A stretch of DNA of 37,185 bases from Patescibacteria group bacterium (GTDB lineage: Bacteria; Patescibacteriota; Microgenomatia; UBA8517), in the NCBI GenBank assembly GCA_025999275.1, contig AP024680.1, positions 382,393-419,577 on the forward strand. Direction: 5' to 3'. The position numbers were made by a program, and so were the translations under genes. This document shows positions 14,792-22,619 of the stretch, piece after piece. The first letter of the stretch is position 1. Every line of letters begins with the position of its first letter. Under the pieces are notes generated by a model that ran no database searches, was not told the origin of the DNA, and saw only the letters and a list, made by a program, of their open reading frames with translations.

Positions 14792-16285
14792 GTGGCAAAT
14801 AATCTTGAAGACAAAATAGAGGATGTTGAGCTTAATCTTGAAACTGTTAAGAAGAGAGCTGTTAAAGGAGTCGTGATTTTGACTGGAAGGACTTTTTTTC
14901 TTAATCTAGTTTCTTTTTTTGCAACTGCGCTTTTGACTTTTTTTCTTGAACCTTCTCAGTTTGGGATTTTTTGGATAGTTTCAGCCTTGGTTAATTTTTT
15001 GTCTTATTTTAGTGATATTGGTTTAGCGGCCGCTTTGATTCAAAAGAAAGATAAAATTAGGCAGGAAGATCTCTCAACTACATTTTTGGTTCAGCAGGGT
15101 TTGGTTTTGATAATTTTATTGACCATATTCTTAGCAAATCCGATTTTGGTTAGGTTTTACCATCTTGATTTTGAAGGAAAACTTTTGCTTTATGTTTTGG
15201 GTATTAGTCTTTTTTTGTCTTCTCTTAAGACTATTCCCTCGGTTTTGCTTGAGCGAGATCTTGAGTTTGGCAAGTTGGTTATTCCCCAAATATTAGAAAA
15301 TTTGACCTATAACCTCTTGGCGGTGTTTCTGGCCTGGCGCGGCTTTGGAGTGAGAAGTTTTACTTATAGTGTTCTTGCCAGAGGCATTGTTGGTCTTTTG
15401 GCGATTTATGTTCTTAAGCCTTGGAGGCCCAAGATTTATTTTTCAAAGGAATCTTTTAAAAACTTGATAGGATTTGGGCTTCCATATCAGGTAAATACTC
15501 TTCTTGCGACTGTTAAGGATGATGGTTTAAATGCTGTTTTGGGGGGTATTTTGGGTGGATCTGGTTTTGGTTTTCTTGCTTGGGCTCAAAAATGGGGGCA
15601 GGCGCCTTTGAGGTTTTTTATGGATCAGGTTATTAAAGTAACCTTTCCGGCTTTTTCAAGAATGCAAGATGATAAAGAGCAGCTTAGATCTTCTCTTGAG
15701 AGATCTATTTTTTTTATTTCACTTTTTGTTTTTCCATCTCTTTTTGGACTTTTGGCTTTGGCTCCAATTTTGGTTCAGGTTATTCCCAAATACCTTAAAT
15801 GGCAGCCTGCTATAATTCCTCTTTATTTAATTGGGGTAAACACTCTTTTTGCTGCGGTTTCAACTCAGCTTACTAATTTATTGAATGCTGTCGGGAAGAT
15901 AAAAATAACCTTTAAATTGATGGTGATGTGGACGGTTCTTTCCTGGCTTATCATACCGTTTTTATCAATTAAGTTTGGAGTTAATGGCGCAGCCTTAGGC
16001 TATCTTATTTTAGGTTTAAGCTCGGTGGTTGTGTTTATAATAGTTAGAAATTTCTTGCCGTTTTCTTTTTCTCGTTCTTTCTTAAAGCCACTTTTGGCAT
16101 CTCTTTTGATGTTTTTGGTTTTGGTTATTTTTAAGAGTTATTTACCGGTTAAATTTGTTTCTGTCTTGATTTTAATTTTATTGGGAGTGCTTGTTTATTT
16201 TGTCTCGATTTATATTTTGGTGGGTAGTTTGTTCAAGGAAGATGTTAAAAAAAGTTTTGAAATATTTTTCGGAAAAAGAAAATAG
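14792..16285 (+). CDS. Wzx-type polysaccharide flippase (MOP superfamily)
   Basis: The 497-residue protein has about 12-14 membrane helices after a charged 25-residue N-terminus. It shows features of the polysaccharide transport (RfbX/Wzx) family: VVILTGRTFFLNLVSFFATALL in helix 1, FFLEPSQFGIFWIVSA, SDIGLAAALIQKK and later FPAFSRMQDDKEQLRSSLER. It would flip an undecaprenyl-linked oligosaccharide to the outer face. It is the only flippase recognised in this window, so it may serve the products of the WbbL- and WaaE-like GT2 enzymes downstream. Start is GTG, chosen by the extended -10 box 6 nt upstream. It overlaps the next gene by 44 nt. Confidence 0.9.
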   Translation: MANNLEDKIEDVELNLETVKKRAVKGVVILTGRTFFLNLVSFFATALLTFFLEPSQFGIFWIVSALVNFLSYFSDIGLAAALIQKKDKIRQEDLSTTFLVQQGLVLIILLTIFLANPILVRFYHLDFEGKLLLYVLGISLFLSSLKTIPSVLLERDLEFGKLVIPQILENLTYNLLAVFLAWRGFGVRSFTYSVLARGIVGLLAIYVLKPWRPKIYFSKESFKNLIGFGLPYQVNTLLATVKDDGLNAVLGGILGGSGFGFLAWAQKWGQAPLRFFMDQVIKVTFPAFSRMQDDKEQLRSSLERSIFFISLFVFPSLFGLLALAPILVQVIPKYLKWQPAIIPLYLIGVNTLFAAVSTQLTNLLNAVGKIKITFKLMVMWTVLSWLIIPFLSIKFGVNGAALGYLILGLSSVVVFIIVRNFLPFSFSRSFLKPLLASLLMFLVLVIFKSYLPVKFVSVLILILLGVLVYFVSIYILVGSLFKEDVKKSFEIFFGKRK

Positions 16286-17984
16286 GCTTGTTTTTGCCTT
16301 GATTGTTTTAGGATCGATTTGCTGGTCTTTGACCATGGTTCGAAGTGGTCTTTGTTTTGATAAAGGCTGCGTTTCAGGTATCGGCTTTTGGGGGGCAAAT
16401 GGCCATGATGGTATATGGCATATTAGTTTAATCAAGAGTTTAATGAGGGGGGGTTTTGAAAATCCAGTTTTTGCTGGAGAAAAATTAAAGAACTATCATA
16501 TTGGTTTTGATCTTCTTGTTTCTTTTTTATCTCGAATTTCAGGTGTTGATCCTATGATTTTGTATTTTCAGGTACTTCCGCCTTTTATGGCTCTTATTAT
16601 TGGTTTGTTGGTTTATATTTTTATGTTTAAATGGACCAAAAGTAAACTATCTGCCTTTTGGGCTTTATTTTTTATTTATTTTGGAGGCGGGTTGGGATGG
16701 GTTGTGACTTTGATAAGGGAGGGGAAAATAGCTGGCGATTCTATGTTTTGGGCTCAATCTTCAGCAACAACTCTTATAAATCCTCCTTTTTCTCTTTCTT
16801 TAATTTTTTTGCTTTTGGGTCTTATTTTTTTCTCTAGTTATCTTAATTTTTCTAGGATTTTAGATTTAATTTTAATAGGTATATTTTGGGGGTTGTTGGT
16901 TCAAATAAAAATTTATGCAAGTGTTTTGGTTTTGGGATCTTTGTTTTTGTTACTTATTTACAGTTTTTTGTTTAAGAAAGATAAGTTTGTTTTAGTTCTG
17001 AAATCGTTAGTTTTAGTTTTTTTGATTAGTGTTTTTGTTTATCTAATTTCAGTTAAATCATCTACCGGATTAATACAATTTAGGCCATTTTGGTTTTTGG
17101 AAACGATGATGCTTTTTGGCGACAGGCTTCATTGGGAAAGATTTTATCAAGCGATGACTAATTATATTTTGGGGAGGATTTATCTTAAAGCATTTCTTGC
17201 CTATGTTTTGGCATTTGTTATCTTTTTAGTTGGTAATCTAGGAACTAGGATAATATCTTTTCTTTGGTTTATTAGGAAAGATAGTTTTCTTAAGAAACCT
17301 AATCTGATTGAAGCTTTTTTGTTTTTCTTAACGTTTTTTGGAGTTTTGTTGCCGATGCTTTTTGTTCAAGAAGGTACTGCCTGGAATACTATTCAATTTT
17401 TTTATTATTCGCTTTTTGTCTTTGGAATGTTTTCTGGAATTCTTGTAGCAATGATAATGTCAGTTTTAAATAAGAGCCTTAGTCTTTTTTTAATACTATC
17501 TTTTGTATTTTTAACTTTGCCTACAACAGTAGCTACGATGAGTCATTATTTATCTCGTTTGCCTCAAGCAAAAATATCATTGAATGAGTTTAATGCCCTA
17601 AGATTTTTATCATCTCAGCCCAAAGGGACTGTTTTATCTCTGCAAATTCCGGGTTCTTTTTATGGCAACAATGAGTTTCCCACTCCGCTTTATCTTTATG
17701 ATTCAACAGCTTATGTTAGTGCTTTCTCGGGTCAGACTGTTTATCTTGAGGACATAGTCAATTTGAATATAATGAACTACAACTGGGATGAAAGACTTGC
17801 AAAAATTAAGGTGTTTTTGAGTGATGCAAACAGTGCTTCTGCAAGAAATTTTTTGAGAGAATCTAATATTTCCTATATCTATTTGGTTAAAAGGATGGGT
17901 GTTGGTTTGGATGAGAAAGCTTTAAATATTAAAAACATTTACGATAATGATGAAGTAATTGTCTATAAGGTTTTGCCAATTTGA
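16242..17984 (+). CDS. GT-C-like membrane protein of the GHDGxWH family, paralogue 1
   Basis: A 580-residue multi-pass protein. After helix 1 the external loop reads GANGHDGIWHISLIKSLMRG, then NPVFAGEKLKNYHIGFDLL. The acidic residue in this loop and the following His are placed like catalytic residues of GT-C enzymes. I do not know a named family with this motif. The minus-strand protein at 28325-30307 is clearly a paralogue, sharing GHDGxWHI, AGEKLKNYH and GNLGTRI. The C-terminal domain, roughly 460-580, is soluble and external. An in-frame TTG at 16191 would lengthen the overlap with the flippase gene; the ATG at 16242 directly precedes the first helix and is preferred. Confidence 0.8.
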   Translation: MLKKVLKYFSEKENRLVFALIVLGSICWSLTMVRSGLCFDKGCVSGIGFWGANGHDGIWHISLIKSLMRGGFENPVFAGEKLKNYHIGFDLLVSFLSRISGVDPMILYFQVLPPFMALIIGLLVYIFMFKWTKSKLSAFWALFFIYFGGGLGWVVTLIREGKIAGDSMFWAQSSATTLINPPFSLSLIFLLLGLIFFSSYLNFSRILDLILIGIFWGLLVQIKIYASVLVLGSLFLLLIYSFLFKKDKFVLVLKSLVLVFLISVFVYLISVKSSTGLIQFRPFWFLETMMLFGDRLHWERFYQAMTNYILGRIYLKAFLAYVLAFVIFLVGNLGTRIISFLWFIRKDSFLKKPNLIEAFLFFLTFFGVLLPMLFVQEGTAWNTIQFFYYSLFVFGMFSGILVAMIMSVLNKSLSLFLILSFVFLTLPTTVATMSHYLSRLPQAKISLNEFNALRFLSSQPKGTVLSLQIPGSFYGNNEFPTPLYLYDSTAYVSAFSGQTVYLEDIVNLNIMNYNWDERLAKIKVFLSDANSASARNFLRESNISYIYLVKRMGVGLDEKALNIKNIYDNDEVIVYKVLPI

Positions 17985-17993
17985 TGGTAAAAT
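17985..17993 (+). promoter_or_regulatory. Predicted extended -10 promoter
   Basis: TGGTAAAAT, an extended -10, begins just after the previous stop codon and ends 5 nt before the ATG at 17999. No Shine-Dalgarno sequence is present. Confidence 0.5.
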
Positions 17994-17998
17994 AAGCT

Positions 17999-18913
17999 AT
18001 GGCAAAGATCTCAGTGGTTATAAATACATTAAATGAAGAGAAGAATTTGCCTTTTGCGATTCGTTCCGTTAAGGATTTGGCTGATGAGATTGTTGTTGTT
18101 GATATGGAATCTGAGGATAACACGGTTAGTGTTGCCAAGAGCCTTGGGGCGAAAGTGTTTAGTTATAGAAAAGTGGGTTATGTTGAACCTGCTAGAAACT
18201 TTGCTATTAGTAAGGCTACTGGTGATTGGATTTTAATACTTGATGCTGATGAAAGGTTGCCTGTGCAGCTTGTATCTAAATTAAAGAAGATTGTTAAAGA
18301 AAATGAGTTTGATTTTGTGTTTATTCCCAGAAAAAACTTAATATTTGGGAAATGGATTAAGCATTGTAACTGGTGGCCCGATTACAACTTGCGTTTTTTT
18401 AGGAAAGGGTTAGTTGTTTGGAGGGATGAGATACACAGTATTCCGGAAGCAAAAGGTAAAGGAACAAATTTATTACCCAGGGAAAAATATGCAATTGTTC
18501 ACAAAAATTACTCTTCTGTTAGTGGTTATTTAAAAAGACTTGACCGTTATACAACAATTCAATCTCAAGAGAAAATTGCCCATGGGTATAAATTTGATTG
18601 GAAAGATCTAATTAAGATGCCTGTTTCAGAGTTTTTTAGGAGGTTTTTTGCAGGTAAAGGATATAAAGATGGTGTTCATGGTTTGGTTTTATCGATGCTA
18701 CAGTCTTTTTCCGAGTTTGTGGTTTTGATAAAAGTTTGGGAAGCTAAGAAATTTAATGATTTAGATTTAGATTTGGAAGAAGTAAATGATGAATTGGTTA
18801 ATTTTGAGAAAGATCTAAATTATTGGAAAAACGATATGCTTCTTAAGAATAAAGAAATTAATCTTGTTTCTTCTTTGGTTCTTAAGGTTAAGCGAAAACT
18901 CAAGCTTATTTAA
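17999..18913 (+). CDS. WaaE-like GT2 glycosyltransferase, paralogue 1
   Basis: This 304-residue protein resembles lipopolysaccharide-core beta-1,4-glucosyltransferases (WaaE/KdtX group). It begins ISVVINTLNEEKNL, then VVDMESEDNT, ARNFAISKATGDW and LDADERL with the metal-binding DAD. FIPRKNLIFGKWIKHCNWWP and a DYNLRFFRKG motif follow, both characteristic of that group. The C-terminal 60 residues are charged and helical, beyond the usual length. The gene at 19887 is a paralogue with the same signature. It probably adds a hexose to a lipid-linked chain at the cytoplasmic face. The exact sugar cannot be read from sequence. Confidence 0.88.
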   Translation: MAKISVVINTLNEEKNLPFAIRSVKDLADEIVVVDMESEDNTVSVAKSLGAKVFSYRKVGYVEPARNFAISKATGDWILILDADERLPVQLVSKLKKIVKENEFDFVFIPRKNLIFGKWIKHCNWWPDYNLRFFRKGLVVWRDEIHSIPEAKGKGTNLLPREKYAIVHKNYSSVSGYLKRLDRYTTIQSQEKIAHGYKFDWKDLIKMPVSEFFRRFFAGKGYKDGVHGLVLSMLQSFSEFVVLIKVWEAKKFNDLDLDLEEVNDELVNFEKDLNYWKNDMLLKNKEINLVSSLVLKVKRKLKLI

Positions 18914-18916
18914 TAA

Positions 18917-18922
18917 TAAACT
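18917..18922 (+). promoter_or_regulatory. Possible -10 box
   Basis: TAAACT ends 4 nt before the ATG at 18927, in a 13-nt gap after the previous gene. It supports the ATG at 18927, but the gap is short and AT-rich, so chance is likely. Confidence 0.25.
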
Positions 18923-18926
18923 TTTA

Positions 18927-19847
18927 ATGAAAGAAAAGATCTTTATTATTATTCTTAATTGGAATAGAGCTGATGATACTTTAGCTTGTCTTAAGAGTTT
19001 ATCTTCGCTTGATTATTTTATGCTTGATCCTAATGTAGTCGTTGTTGACAATGGATCAACTGATAATTCTATTGATAGAATTAGTAAGTTTGAGCCCCAT
19101 AATTTTAAGTTGCACTTGATTAAAAACAATTCCAATTTTGGTTTTGCTAAAGGGAACAATATTGGTATTAGATACGCTCTTAAAAACAAAGCTGATTATG
19201 TTATGATTTTGAACAACGACACGCTGGTGGAAAGAAAACTTTTGTTAAACCTTGTTTCGGTGATAAAAAATGATAAAAAAGTGGGTGTGGTTTCTCCAAA
19301 AATATATTTTGCCAAAGGCTTTGAATTTCATAAAGAAAGGTACAAAAAGGAAGATTTGGGTAGAGTGATATGGTACGCGGGAGGGGAAATTGACTGGCAA
19401 AATGTTATGGGGATTAATCGGGGTGTGGATGAAGTTGACTGTGGGCAATTTGATTTGGTTGAGGAAACTGGTTTTGCTACCGGTTGTTGTAGTCTTTTTG
19501 CTTCTTATGTTTTGGAGAAAGTCGGTCTTTTTGATGAACGTTATTTTATGTATTTTGAGGACGTTGATCTATCAGTAAGAATTAAGAAAGCTGGCTTTAA
19601 AGTTTTTTATCAACCAGATGGGGTAGTTTGGCATAAAGTAGCCCAAAGCTCAGGTATAGGTAGTGGTCTTAATGACTACTTTATAAGCCGAAACAGACTT
19701 TTGTTTGGTTTTGCTTATGCGTCTTTTCGAACAAAAGCTGCTTTATTCAAAGAAAGTGTTAGACTTTTGTTTAAAGGCAGAGAATGGCAAAAGAAAGGTG
19801 TTGTTGATTTTTATTTGGGTAAATTTGGTAAAGGTAGTTGGGACTAG
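18927..19847 (+). CDS. WbbL-like GT2 glycosyltransferase (rhamnosyltransferase family)
   Basis: The 306-residue enzyme begins IFIIILNWNRADDTLACLKS, then VVDNGSTDNS, NFGFAKGNNIG and MILNNDTLV, where NND carries the metal-binding acid. It ends with DERYFMYFEDVDLSVRIKK, the acceptor-side motif of rhamnosyltransferase-like GT2 enzymes. A WHKVAQSSG element follows. The frame is open upstream to 18864, but the ATG at 18927 gives the standard N-terminus of the family. The gene is followed by a 39-bp gap almost filled by the second palindrome. It probably extends a lipid-linked oligosaccharide in the cytoplasm. Confidence 0.9.
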   Translation: MKEKIFIIILNWNRADDTLACLKSLSSLDYFMLDPNVVVVDNGSTDNSIDRISKFEPHNFKLHLIKNNSNFGFAKGNNIGIRYALKNKADYVMILNNDTLVERKLLLNLVSVIKNDKKVGVVSPKIYFAKGFEFHKERYKKEDLGRVIWYAGGEIDWQNVMGINRGVDEVDCGQFDLVEETGFATGCCSLFASYVLEKVGLFDERYFMYFEDVDLSVRIKKAGFKVFYQPDGVVWHKVAQSSGIGSGLNDYFISRNRLLFGFAYASFRTKAALFKESVRLLFKGREWQKKGVVDFYLGKFGKGSWD

Positions 19848-19849
19848 TT

Positions 19850-19879
19850 TACTAACAATACATCGATGTATTGTTAGTA
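19850..19879. repeat. 30-bp perfect palindrome, copy 2
   Basis: The half-site is TACTAACAATACATC and the other half is its exact reverse complement. It fills 30 of the 39 bp between two genes and ends 7 nt before the ATG at 19887. Compared with copy 1 at 1920-1949, only position 6 and its symmetric partner differ (T/A against A/T), so perfect pairing is kept in both. Confidence 0.87.
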
Positions 19880-19880
19880 T
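19875..19880 (+). promoter_or_regulatory. Possible -10 box overlapping the palindrome
   Basis: TAGTAT lies at the right edge of the palindrome and ends 6 nt before the ATG at 19887, the same spacing as several other genes here. If real, a protein bound to the palindrome would block this promoter. Confidence 0.4.
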
Positions 19881-19886
19881 GTCTTT

Positions 19887-20669
19887 ATGAAAAAATCATC
19901 TAAAAAAAGTAATAATTCTAAAATAAGCGCGGTTATTTTGACGCTAAATGAAGAAAACAAGATTGGTGATTGTCTTAATAGTCTTGATTGGGTTGATGAG
20001 ATAGTTTTGGTCGATAGTGATTCGACTGATAAGACTGCTGAAATTGCTAAAAGTTTTGGAGCTAAAGTTTATAGTTTTGTAAAAGGCAACTTCTCTGATA
20101 GGAGAAATTTTGGTACTAGCAAAGCAATGGGCGAGTGGGTTTTGCATATTGATGCTGACGAAAGAGTGACAAAAGAATTAAAAGATGAAATTTTAGAGAT
20201 TGTTAAAAAGGAATCTGATTTTTCTCATTTTGCCATTCCTCGTCAGAATTTTGTTTTTGGTAAAAAAATGCTTCACTGTGGCCTTTGGCCTGATTATGTT
20301 GTTCGTCTTTTTAGGAAAAGTAATTTTATTAAGTGGGAAGGTGACTTACATGAGACAGTAAAAGTGAAAGGCAAACTTGGTTATATGAATAATTATTTTG
20401 TTCATATCAAACATGATAATCTTTTTGATATAGTGGAGAAGACAAATAAATGGTCTTGTATCGAAGCTGATCTTATGTTTAACGCCAATCATCCACCAAT
20501 GAATTTACCTCGTTTTGCTTCGGCTATTTTTAGAGAGTTTTATCTAAGAATGATTAAACAAAAAGCTTTTCTTGATGGTGTTGAAGGTGTTATTTATGGT
20601 ATTTATCAGGTTTGGAGTAAGTTTATTAGTTATGCAAAACTTTGGGAAAGGCAAGTTAATGGTGTTTAG
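19887..20669 (+). CDS. WaaE-like GT2 glycosyltransferase, paralogue 2
   Basis: This 260-residue enzyme has the WaaE/KdtX-type signature: ISAVILTLNEENKI, LVDSDSTDKT, RRNFGTSKAMGEW, HIDADERV with the DAD motif, then FAIPRQNFVFGKKMLHCGLW and PDYVVRLFRK. It shares this layout with the gene at 17999 but lacks that protein's charged C-terminal extension, and it has a basic Lys/Ser-rich N-terminal tail (KKSSKKSNNSK). It is the gene directly downstream of the second palindrome, so its expression may be specially controlled. It likely adds a hexose to a lipid-linked intermediate. Confidence 0.9.
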   Translation: MKKSSKKSNNSKISAVILTLNEENKIGDCLNSLDWVDEIVLVDSDSTDKTAEIAKSFGAKVYSFVKGNFSDRRNFGTSKAMGEWVLHIDADERVTKELKDEILEIVKKESDFSHFAIPRQNFVFGKKMLHCGLWPDYVVRLFRKSNFIKWEGDLHETVKVKGKLGYMNNYFVHIKHDNLFDIVEKTNKWSCIEADLMFNANHPPMNLPRFASAIFREFYLRMIKQKAFLDGVEGVIYGIYQVWSKFISYAKLWERQVNGV

Positions 20670-20682
20670 TTTTATTTGATTT

Positions 20683-21717
20683 ATGAGAGCAGCATTATTT
20701 AGTCCATATCTTGATACTTTGGGGGGTGGGGAGAGATATTTGTTGGGGTTTGCTCGATCTCTTCTTGATTTAGGTTACGAGGTTGACATTAACTGGTCTG
20801 ATAAGAGTATTTTGTCTAAACTTCAAGATAGATTTGGATTTAATCTTGAAGGTATAAATATTGTTGACAATATTAAAAGAGGTTGGGGTTATGATCTTTG
20901 TTTTTGGTTGTCTGATGGGAGTGTCCCCTTTCTTTTTGGAAAAAGGAATTTCCTTCATTTTCAAGTTCCTTTTTCTGGTGTTGGCGGTTCTAATTTGTTA
21001 AACAAGATTAAGTTTATAAAAATAGAGAAGGTAATTGTAAACTCTCTTTTTACAAAGAGATTTGTAGACAAGGAGTATGAAATTGATAGTACAGTTGTTT
21101 ACCCTCCTGTTGATGTTGATAGGTTTAAGCCAAGAGAAAAGAAGGAGAATATTATCCTATCTGTTGGAAGATTTTCCCAATTAAAGCAAGCTAAAAACCA
21201 GCATATATTAGCCGAAACTTTTGCTCAGATGGTTAGAGATGGTCTTAGGGGTTGGAAATTAGTGCTTGCTGGTGGTTCAGAGGTGGGCTCTTCTGATTAT
21301 CTGAAGCAAATAAGGAAAATTTCCTCTGGTTATCCGATAGAGATATGGGAGAGTCCATCTTTTGAAAGTCTTGTAGATCTTTATGGCAAGTCTAGTATAT
21401 TTTGGTCGGCGAGTGGCTATGGTATAGATGATGAAAAACAACCTGAAAGAGTGGAACATTTTGGTATTGTTGTTGTTGAGGCAATGGCTTCCGGTTGTGT
21501 GCCTCTAGTCTATAATGCTGGGGGACATAGGGAAATAGTTAAAAATAAAAGGAATGGCTTTTTGTGGAGAAAAACAGAAGAATTAAAAGACTTGACTCTT
21601 TTTTTGATTAATAATAAAGAAAAGTTAAAAAATTTTGCTGCTGTGTCAATTAAACAAAGTAAAGATTTTTCTTATGAATCTTTCTCAAGTAAAATTAAAG
21701 ACCTGCTAGGAAAATAA
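20683..21717 (+). CDS. GT4 family glycosyltransferase (GT-B fold)
   Basis: This 344-residue protein is the only GT-B enzyme I recognise in the window. The N-terminal domain begins LFSPYLDTLGGGERYLLGFA, with the glycine-rich loop that binds the acceptor side, resembling ALG11-type mannosyltransferases. The C-terminal domain has SVGRFSQLKQAKNQ at about residue 160, then EHFGIVVVEAMASGCVPLVY, which carries the E-x7-E nucleotide-sugar motif, followed by NAGGHREIV and NGFLW. It should use a nucleotide sugar in the cytoplasm. The stop codon overlaps the next ATG by 1 nt (TAATG), so translation is coupled to the following GT2. Confidence 0.9.
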   Translation: MRAALFSPYLDTLGGGERYLLGFARSLLDLGYEVDINWSDKSILSKLQDRFGFNLEGINIVDNIKRGWGYDLCFWLSDGSVPFLFGKRNFLHFQVPFSGVGGSNLLNKIKFIKIEKVIVNSLFTKRFVDKEYEIDSTVVYPPVDVDRFKPREKKENIILSVGRFSQLKQAKNQHILAETFAQMVRDGLRGWKLVLAGGSEVGSSDYLKQIRKISSGYPIEIWESPSFESLVDLYGKSSIFWSASGYGIDDEKQPERVEHFGIVVVEAMASGCVPLVYNAGGHREIVKNKRNGFLWRKTEELKDLTLFLINNKEKLKNFAAVSIKQSKDFSYESFSSKIKDLLGK

Positions 21718-22619
21718 TGGTAGATTATAAAGTTTCAGTAGTGATTACAAATTATAATGGGCGGGATCTTTTAGCCAAGAATTTACCATCGGTGGTTAAG
21801 GCTAGCAAGAATCCCAAAAATAGGATTATTGAAATTATAGTTGTTGATGATGCCTCAACTGATGGCAGCGTTAACTTTTTAAAGAAGGAATTTGCAGATG
21901 TGAGAGTTATCTTTCACAGAAAGAATAGAGGGTTTGCATCAGCTTCAAATACTGGGATTAGATCTGCAAAGGGTAACTTGATTTGTCTTTTAAATAACGA
22001 TGTTTCTTGCACTGAAAACTTTCTTGAATCAGCAATAAAGATTTTTCAGTCTAATGAAAAAGTTTTTGGTGTTTCTTTGCATGAAACTGGATATGGCCCG
22101 GCAGCGGGGTGTTTCGAGAATGGTTTTGTTGTTCATAAACCGTTGCCCCAAACAGACAGACCACAAAAGACTTTTTGGGTTAGCGGGGGAAGCGGTGTTT
22201 TTAGAAGAGATTTATGGATAAAGGTTGGTTGGTTTGATGAAGAGACTTTTGCTCCTTTTTATTGGGAGGATGTTGATATTTCTTATCGGGCTTTGAAGAT
22301 GGGGCATGAACTTTGGTGGGACCCTGAAGGATTGGTTTTTCATAACCATGAGCAGACGATAGGTAAATTTAATAAAAAATACAAAAGCAGAGTCCAAGAA
22401 AGAAATCAGTTACTTTTTATTTGGAAGAATATCACCAGCAAACGTCTTTTTGCTCGTCACATTGCTGGTCTTTTTAGTAGAGTATTTAGTCATCCGGGCT
22501 ACATTATTGTTATTTTTCTTGCTTTATTAAAGTTGAAATATGTTATGAAGTTTAGATCGAGAAATAAAAAAGAAGAATTGGTAGCTGATGAATTTATTTT
22601 TGCAAGTTTCAAACAATGA
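21717..22619 (+). CDS. GT2 glycosyltransferase, WbbL-like
   Basis: This 300-residue enzyme begins VSVVITNYNGRDLL, then VVDDASTDGS, NRGFASASNTGI and LLNNDVS with the metal-binding acid. It has VSGGSGVFRRDLW and FAPFYWEDVDISYRALK in the acceptor region, as in rhamnosyltransferase-like GT2 enzymes. The C-terminus has one or two amphipathic or membrane helices (IIVIFLALLKLKYV) that may hold it at the membrane. It is coupled at both ends: TAATG with the GT4 gene before it and ATGA with the GT2-membrane fusion after it. Confidence 0.9.
   Translation: MVDYKVSVVITNYNGRDLLAKNLPSVVKASKNPKNRIIEIIVVDDASTDGSVNFLKKEFADVRVIFHRKNRGFASASNTGIRSAKGNLICLLNNDVSCTENFLESAIKIFQSNEKVFGVSLHETGYGPAAGCFENGFVVHKPLPQTDRPQKTFWVSGGSGVFRRDLWIKVGWFDEETFAPFYWEDVDISYRALKMGHELWWDPEGLVFHNHEQTIGKFNKKYKSRVQERNQLLFIWKNITSKRLFARHIAGLFSRVFSHPGYIIVIFLALLKLKYVMKFRSRNKKEELVADEFIFASFKQ

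Noticed and set aside
16191-16241. TTG start that would lengthen the GHDGxWH protein by 17 residues
   Set aside because: It would increase the overlap with the flippase gene to 95 nt; the ATG at 16242 lies directly before the first helix.
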